Source: Mycolicibacterium rhodesiae (GTDB lineage Bacteria > Actinomycetota > Actinomycetes > Mycobacteriales > Mycobacteriaceae). From it: a stretch of DNA of 64,000 bases. The translations under genes were made by a program, and so were the position numbers. Where the stretch lies: contig NZ_MVIH01000007.1 in assembly GCF_002086695.1 (NCBI RefSeq), forward strand, positions 1 to 64,000. The letters run 5' to 3'. Below, in pieces: positions 60,859 through 64,000 of this stretch (position 1 is its first letter; every line of letters begins with the position of its first letter). The notes beneath the pieces were generated by a model that saw nothing but the letters and a program-made list of their open reading frames with translations, made no database searches and was not told the origin of the DNA.

Positions 60859-61835
60859 TTCTCCGGCAGCAGCACGATAGAGCCGGTCGTCTTGCGGCCC
60901 TGCAGATCCCGGTGTGCCTGCGCGGCTTCGGCCAGCGGGTAATGGCCGCCGACCGTGATCGTGATCGCACCGGACGCGATCGCGTCCAGTAGTTCACCCG
61001 CACGCCACGCGAATTCGTCCGGTGTACGGGTGAAGTGGGCGAGGTTGGGCCGGGTCAAAAACACCGACCCGGCGGCGTTGAGCCGCTGCGGGTCGACGGG
61101 AGGAACGGGTCCGCTGGACGCGCCGAACAGTGCCAGGGTGCCGCGGATCGCCAGGCTCGCCAAGCTGGCGTCGAACGTGGTCTTGCCGACACCGTCGTAG
61201 ACGGCGGCGACACCGTGCCCGTTGGTGAGGTCGCGGATCGCGGCGGCGAAGTCGGCGGGGTCCTCAGGGTAGTCGAGCACCTCGACAGCGCCGGCCTGCC
61301 GGGACAGCTCCGCCTTCTGCGGGCTGGAGGCGGTGGTGATCACCCGCGCGCCCAGGCTGGTGGCCCACTGGGTCAGGATCAGTCCGACGCCGCCGGCCCC
61401 GGCGTGCACGAGCACGAAATCGCGGGCCTGGACCGCATACACCGACTTGATCAGGTAGTGCGCGGTCATCCCCTTGAGCAGCGCCGAGGCGATGGCGTCG
61501 GACGGCACCGAATCAGGCACGTAGGCAACGAAATCGGCTGGAGCGGTGCAGAAGTCGGCATAGGCGCCGGATGCCACCGCCGTCACAACGCGGTCGCCGG
61601 GTGCGATGGCCGCGACGTCGTCGCCGACCGCGACGATCGTTCCGCAGACCTCGGTGCCCACTACGAACGGCAGCTCCCGCGGATAGAGACCGGACCGGAA
61701 ATAGGTGTCGATGTAGTTGACGCCGATCGCGTCCGCCGCGATGAGCACCTCGGCCGGGCCGGGTGTGGGCTGCGGCTTCTCGACGTAGTTCAGGACCTCG
61801 GGACCGCCCGTCTCGGCGACTTCGATTGCGTGCAT
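60855..61835 (-). CDS. qor: NADPH:quinone reductase
   Basis: The 326-residue protein of the zinc-free MDR branch reduces quinones with NADPH. The N-terminus [20 protein letters not shown] is typical of Qor. The catalytic-domain segments are [20 protein letters not shown] and [14 protein letters not shown]. The Rossmann motif is [21 protein letters not shown] 61835 gives the standard start. It is divergent from the ATP-grasp gene with an 18-base gap. The same arrangement occurs in M. tuberculosis (Rv1454c-Rv1455). Confidence 0.94.
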   Translation of the reverse strand: MHAIEVAETGGPEVLNYVEKPQPTPGPAEVLIAADAIGVNYIDTYFRSGLYPRELPFVVGTEVCGTIVAVGDDVAAIAPGDRVVTAVASGAYADFCTAPADFVAYVPDSVPSDAIASALLKGMTAHYLIKSVYAVQARDFVLVHAGAGGVGLILTQWATSLGARVITTASSPQKAELSRQAGAVEVLDYPEDPADFAAAIRDLTNGHGVAAVYDGVGKTTFDASLASLAIRGTLALFGASSGPVPPVDPQRLNAAGSVFLTRPNLAHFTRTPDEFAWRAGELLDAIASGAITITVGGHYPLAEAAQAHRDLQGRKTTGSIVLLPEN

Positions 61836-61840
61836 GTCAC

Positions 61841-61846
61841 TATCAT
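61841..61846 (+). promoter_or_regulatory. putative -10 element of the ATP-grasp gene
   Basis: TATCAT ends 7 bases before GTG 61854 in the 18-base divergent gap. It would give a leaderless mRNA. Confidence 0.35.
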
Positions 61847-61853
61847 CCCTGCT

Positions 61854-62804
61854 GTGAGCGCCCGCCCGAATCTGGCACGTCCCGACGTCTTTCATCCGAG
61901 CATCGTGCTGGCCGGCTGCCCGCAACTCGTGACCGGTGACGGCGACGACGACGGTCTGATCGCCGCCCTGCGGACCCGCGGGCTGCACGCCCGCTGGCTG
62001 TCCTGGGACGACCCGCAGACCGAGACCGCCGACCTGGTGATCCTGCGTGCCGCCTGGGATTACGCCGAACGTCGCGACGAGTTCCTGGCCTGGACCCGGC
62101 GGGTGCCTCACCTGCTCAACGCCCCGGACGTGGTGGCGTGGAACAGCGACAAGCATTATCTGCAGGATCTGGCCGACGCGGGCGTGCCCACCGTCCCGTC
62201 GTACTTCTTCGGACCGGGGGACACGGTGCGCCTTCCGAAGGGCGAGGTGGTGGTGAAGCCCGCGATCGGCGCGGGCTCGATCGACACCGGCCGCTTCGTC
62301 GACCGGGCCGCGGCACGCGCGCATATCGCCGCGCTGCAGGACAGCGGCCGCACGGCGCTCGTTCAGCCCTACGACGCCCGCGTGGAGCAGGGGGAGACCG
62401 CGCTGGTGTTCCTCGGCGGCCGGCAGTCGCATGCGTTCACCAAGGGCCCGATGCTTCCGCCGGAAGGGCAGCCGGCAGCGCTGCACGAGTCCGGCACCTA
62501 CGTGGAGGAGTCGCTGGCCCCGGCTGATCCGGACTTCGAGATGTGGGACGCCGGGCTGGCCGCACTGGCCGCCGCTGGTCGTCACCTCGGTATCGAGACC
62601 AGTGAATTGCTGTATGCCCGAGTCGATCTCATCGGCGGTGCCGTCGATCCGCTGGTGCTGGAACTCGAGGTGGTCGAGCCCGGGCTCGGCTGGCGCCAAC
62701 TCGACGAGCAGACCCGCGACCTGCAGCAGCGTGCGTTCGCACTTGAGGTCGAGTCAGCGTGTGAGCGTCTTGGGCTCGGCCCGCTGTCGCATCGACGCCC
62801 ATAG
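61854..62804 (+). CDS. ATP-grasp domain protein (Rv1455-like)
   Basis: The 316-residue cytoplasmic protein resembles ATP-grasp ligases. It has LVILRAAWDYAERRDEFLAW, a pre-grasp WNSDKHYLQDLADAGVPTVP, the lysine strand GEVVVKPAIGAGSIDTGRF and QPYDARVEQGETALVFLGG. The metal-binding end is DLIGGAVDPLVLELEVVEPG. ATP-grasp enzymes join carboxylates to amines or thiols; substrates here are unknown. The start is GTG 61854 with no leader. The last 51 bases overlap the convergent ctaA gene. Confidence 0.88.
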   Translation: MSARPNLARPDVFHPSIVLAGCPQLVTGDGDDDGLIAALRTRGLHARWLSWDDPQTETADLVILRAAWDYAERRDEFLAWTRRVPHLLNAPDVVAWNSDKHYLQDLADAGVPTVPSYFFGPGDTVRLPKGEVVVKPAIGAGSIDTGRFVDRAAARAHIAALQDSGRTALVQPYDARVEQGETALVFLGGRQSHAFTKGPMLPPEGQPAALHESGTYVEESLAPADPDFEMWDAGLAALAAAGRHLGIETSELLYARVDLIGGAVDPLVLELEVVEPGLGWRQLDEQTRDLQQRAFALEVESACERLGLGPLSHRRP

Positions 62805-63710
62805 CGCCGCGGTGGCCGCGGTGCAGGCCGCCGCGCCCGCGACGTGCACGGCCACCAACGCGGCAGGCACACCGGTGAAGAACTGCACCGCGCCGACCAG
62901 CCCTTGGGCCAGCACCAAGACGACGAGCACCGCCAATCGCTTCATGATGAACCGCGGCGCGAACACCGCCTGCAAACCGGCTGCCAGCCCGATCAGCAGC
63001 GCCAGGTAGGCGATCAGCAAGGTCGCGTGCATGTGCACCAGCGTGAGGATCTCGACCTCGAGCCGCGGCACCGGGCGCTGCGGACTCTTGTCACCCGCGT
63101 GCGGGCCCGCGCCGGTCACCAGGGTCCCGGTGGTCAGCGTCGCGGCCAGCGTCAATGCGGTGAGCACGGTCAGATGCCGCAACGGTTTGGGCACCAGCGC
63201 GGTCGAGATACCGTCGTCGGGTTCGCCGATCTTCACGTAGAGCAGGGTGGCCAGCCACACCATTGCCATCGATGCCAGCAGGTGGATCGCGACCGTCCAC
63301 CACGCGAGCCCGGCCAGCACGGTGATCCCGCCGAGCACCGCCTGCACCACTGTCGACGCCGGCATCAGCCAGGCGTAGATCAGCACCTCCCGGCGGCGGC
63401 GGGCGCGGGTGACGGCCAGGACGGCCAGGATCGCGGTGATCACGACGAGGAAGGTGATCATCCGGTTGCCGAACTCGACGGCCTGGTGGATGCCCGGTAC
63501 CTCGGCGTGCGGGACAGGAACGAAGCTGCCGGGGAAGCATTGCGGCCAGGTCGGGCAACCCAACCCGGATGCGGTGACCCGCACGATCGCACCGGTGACG
63601 GCGATGCCGCCCTGGGTCAGGATGACCGCGGCGGCGATGATGCGCTGGACGCGCAGGCTCGGCAGTGGCAGCAGGTCCACCAGCCGTAGGAAAAACCGTC
63701 CGACGGGCAC
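62754..63710 (-). CDS. ctaA: heme A synthase
   Basis: CtaA oxidises the methyl group of heme O to heme A for the aa3 oxidase. The 318-residue membrane protein has about eight helices. Conserved features are Cys52 and Cys58 (GLGCPTWPQCFPG), the EIVR-like segment AIVRVTASG and the haem-site pair His75/Glu79 (IHQAVEFGNR). Further histidines lie in VAIHLLAS, VHMHATLL and VAVHVAGAA. It works downstream of CtaB. Its stop lies inside the ATP-grasp gene. Confidence 0.95.
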   Translation of the reverse strand: MPVGRFFLRLVDLLPLPSLRVQRIIAAAVILTQGGIAVTGAIVRVTASGLGCPTWPQCFPGSFVPVPHAEVPGIHQAVEFGNRMITFLVVITAILAVLAVTRARRRREVLIYAWLMPASTVVQAVLGGITVLAGLAWWTVAIHLLASMAMVWLATLLYVKIGEPDDGISTALVPKPLRHLTVLTALTLAATLTTGTLVTGAGPHAGDKSPQRPVPRLEVEILTLVHMHATLLIAYLALLIGLAAGLQAVFAPRFIMKRLAVLVVLVLAQGLVGAVQFFTGVPAALVAVHVAGAAACTAATAALWASMRQRAEPKTLTR

Positions 63711-63766
63711 GGCCTGATCGTAGAGGACGTCTAACTACGCCCTGTAGTAGGGACCGGCTTGCAGGC

Positions 63767-64000
63767 CTAGGTGAAGCGGAACCAGCGCAGCGCGGCCACC
63801 GCGGACACCGCGCCCCACGCGGCGAGCACCGCGATGCCGAACCAGTCGACCGACAGCGACATCGCCCGGGTCAGTGCCTCGGTGAGCGCACCGGACGGCG
63901 TCAGCCGCGCCACCCAGGCGACCCCGCGCGGAATCGCGCCGGTCTCCAGGGTCAGCGCGCCCAATCCGGCGAACACGAACCACAGCAGGTTGGCGACGGC
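63767..64000 (-). CDS. ABC-2 type transporter permease, C-terminal part
   Basis: Only the last 77 codons are in the window; the gene continues to the right. The sequence is two hydrophobic helices (LWFVFAGLGALTLETGAI; WFGIAVLAAWGAVSAVAALR) with the segment WVARLTPSGALTEALTRAM. This resembles the permease of the Rv1457c/Rv1458c exporter that follows ctaA in M. tuberculosis. It ends 56 bases before the ctaA start on the same strand, so the operon may continue into ctaA. Confidence 0.75.
   Translation of the reverse strand, partial: AVANLLWFVFAGLGALTLETGAIPRGVAWVARLTPSGALTEALTRAMSLSVDWFGIAVLAAWGAVSAVAALRWFRFT

Overview
The window is high-GC actinobacterial DNA that follows the conserved mycobacterial order fmt - rsmB - rpe - ribD - (P55 - lprG) - ribE - ribBA - ribH - uvrC - rapZ - yvcK - whiA - gap - pgk - tpiA - secG - ppc - pgl - opcA - zwf - tal - tkt - ctaB - qor - ctaA - ABC permease. 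The P55/lprG pair, the OpcA/Zwf/Tal/Tkt cluster, a 13E12-type HNH protein and a CYP140-like P450 point to Mycobacteriaceae, probably an environmental species such as a Mycolicibacterium. This assignment is inferred from gene order and remembered family sequences, not from a search.

Layout. 1-4630: end of a lemA-like gene, then translationally coupled fmt, rsmB, rpe and ribD. 4631-19185: an accessory insertion between ribD and the P55/lprG pair. It holds a divergent gntR-pfpI pair and an eleven-gene, tightly overlapping catabolic operon: a five-gene Opp/Dpp ABC importer, an M20 amidohydrolase, an APC permease, a GSA-type class III PLP enzyme, an FGGY kinase, a NagB-type deaminase and a LysA-like decarboxylase. 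A perfect 16-bp palindrome sits at the operon's 5' end as a likely GntR operator. 19186-22182: P55, lprG and divergent ribE. 22183-31362: two paralogous giant secreted repeat proteins with duplicated promoters and leaders. 31363-32425: non-coding sequence carrying a decayed mgtE fragment. 32426-34640: ribBA, ribH and a PH-domain membrane protein. 34627-41777: a GNAT, the uvrC-rapZ-yvcK-whiA operon, a MOSC protein, a glycosyltransferase relic and a signal-less solute-binding protein. 41827-45133: lower glycolysis plus secG. 45154-47934: an oxidoreductase/MarR pair with two operators, and an HNH protein under a LexA box. 48065-51493: ppc and a DUF309 protein. 51505-59694 (minus): a pentose-phosphate operon ending in a P450. 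59929-64000: heme A genes ctaB and ctaA around qor and an ATP-grasp protein, then the end of an ABC permease.

How the genes work together. The riboflavin genes (ribD, ribE, ribBA, ribH) form a pathway split by two accessory insertions. The accessory operon looks like import plus hydrolysis, transamination, phosphorylation, deamination and decarboxylation of an amino-sugar or diamino-acid-containing peptide. Cell-wall fragments are the most economical guess, but this is inference. The two giant proteins share a promoter, a CRP-like inverted repeat in the 5' leader, a signal peptide with a basic heptad repeat and a conserved N-terminal domain. They differ mainly in copies of a roughly 310-residue three-module unit (one versus four).
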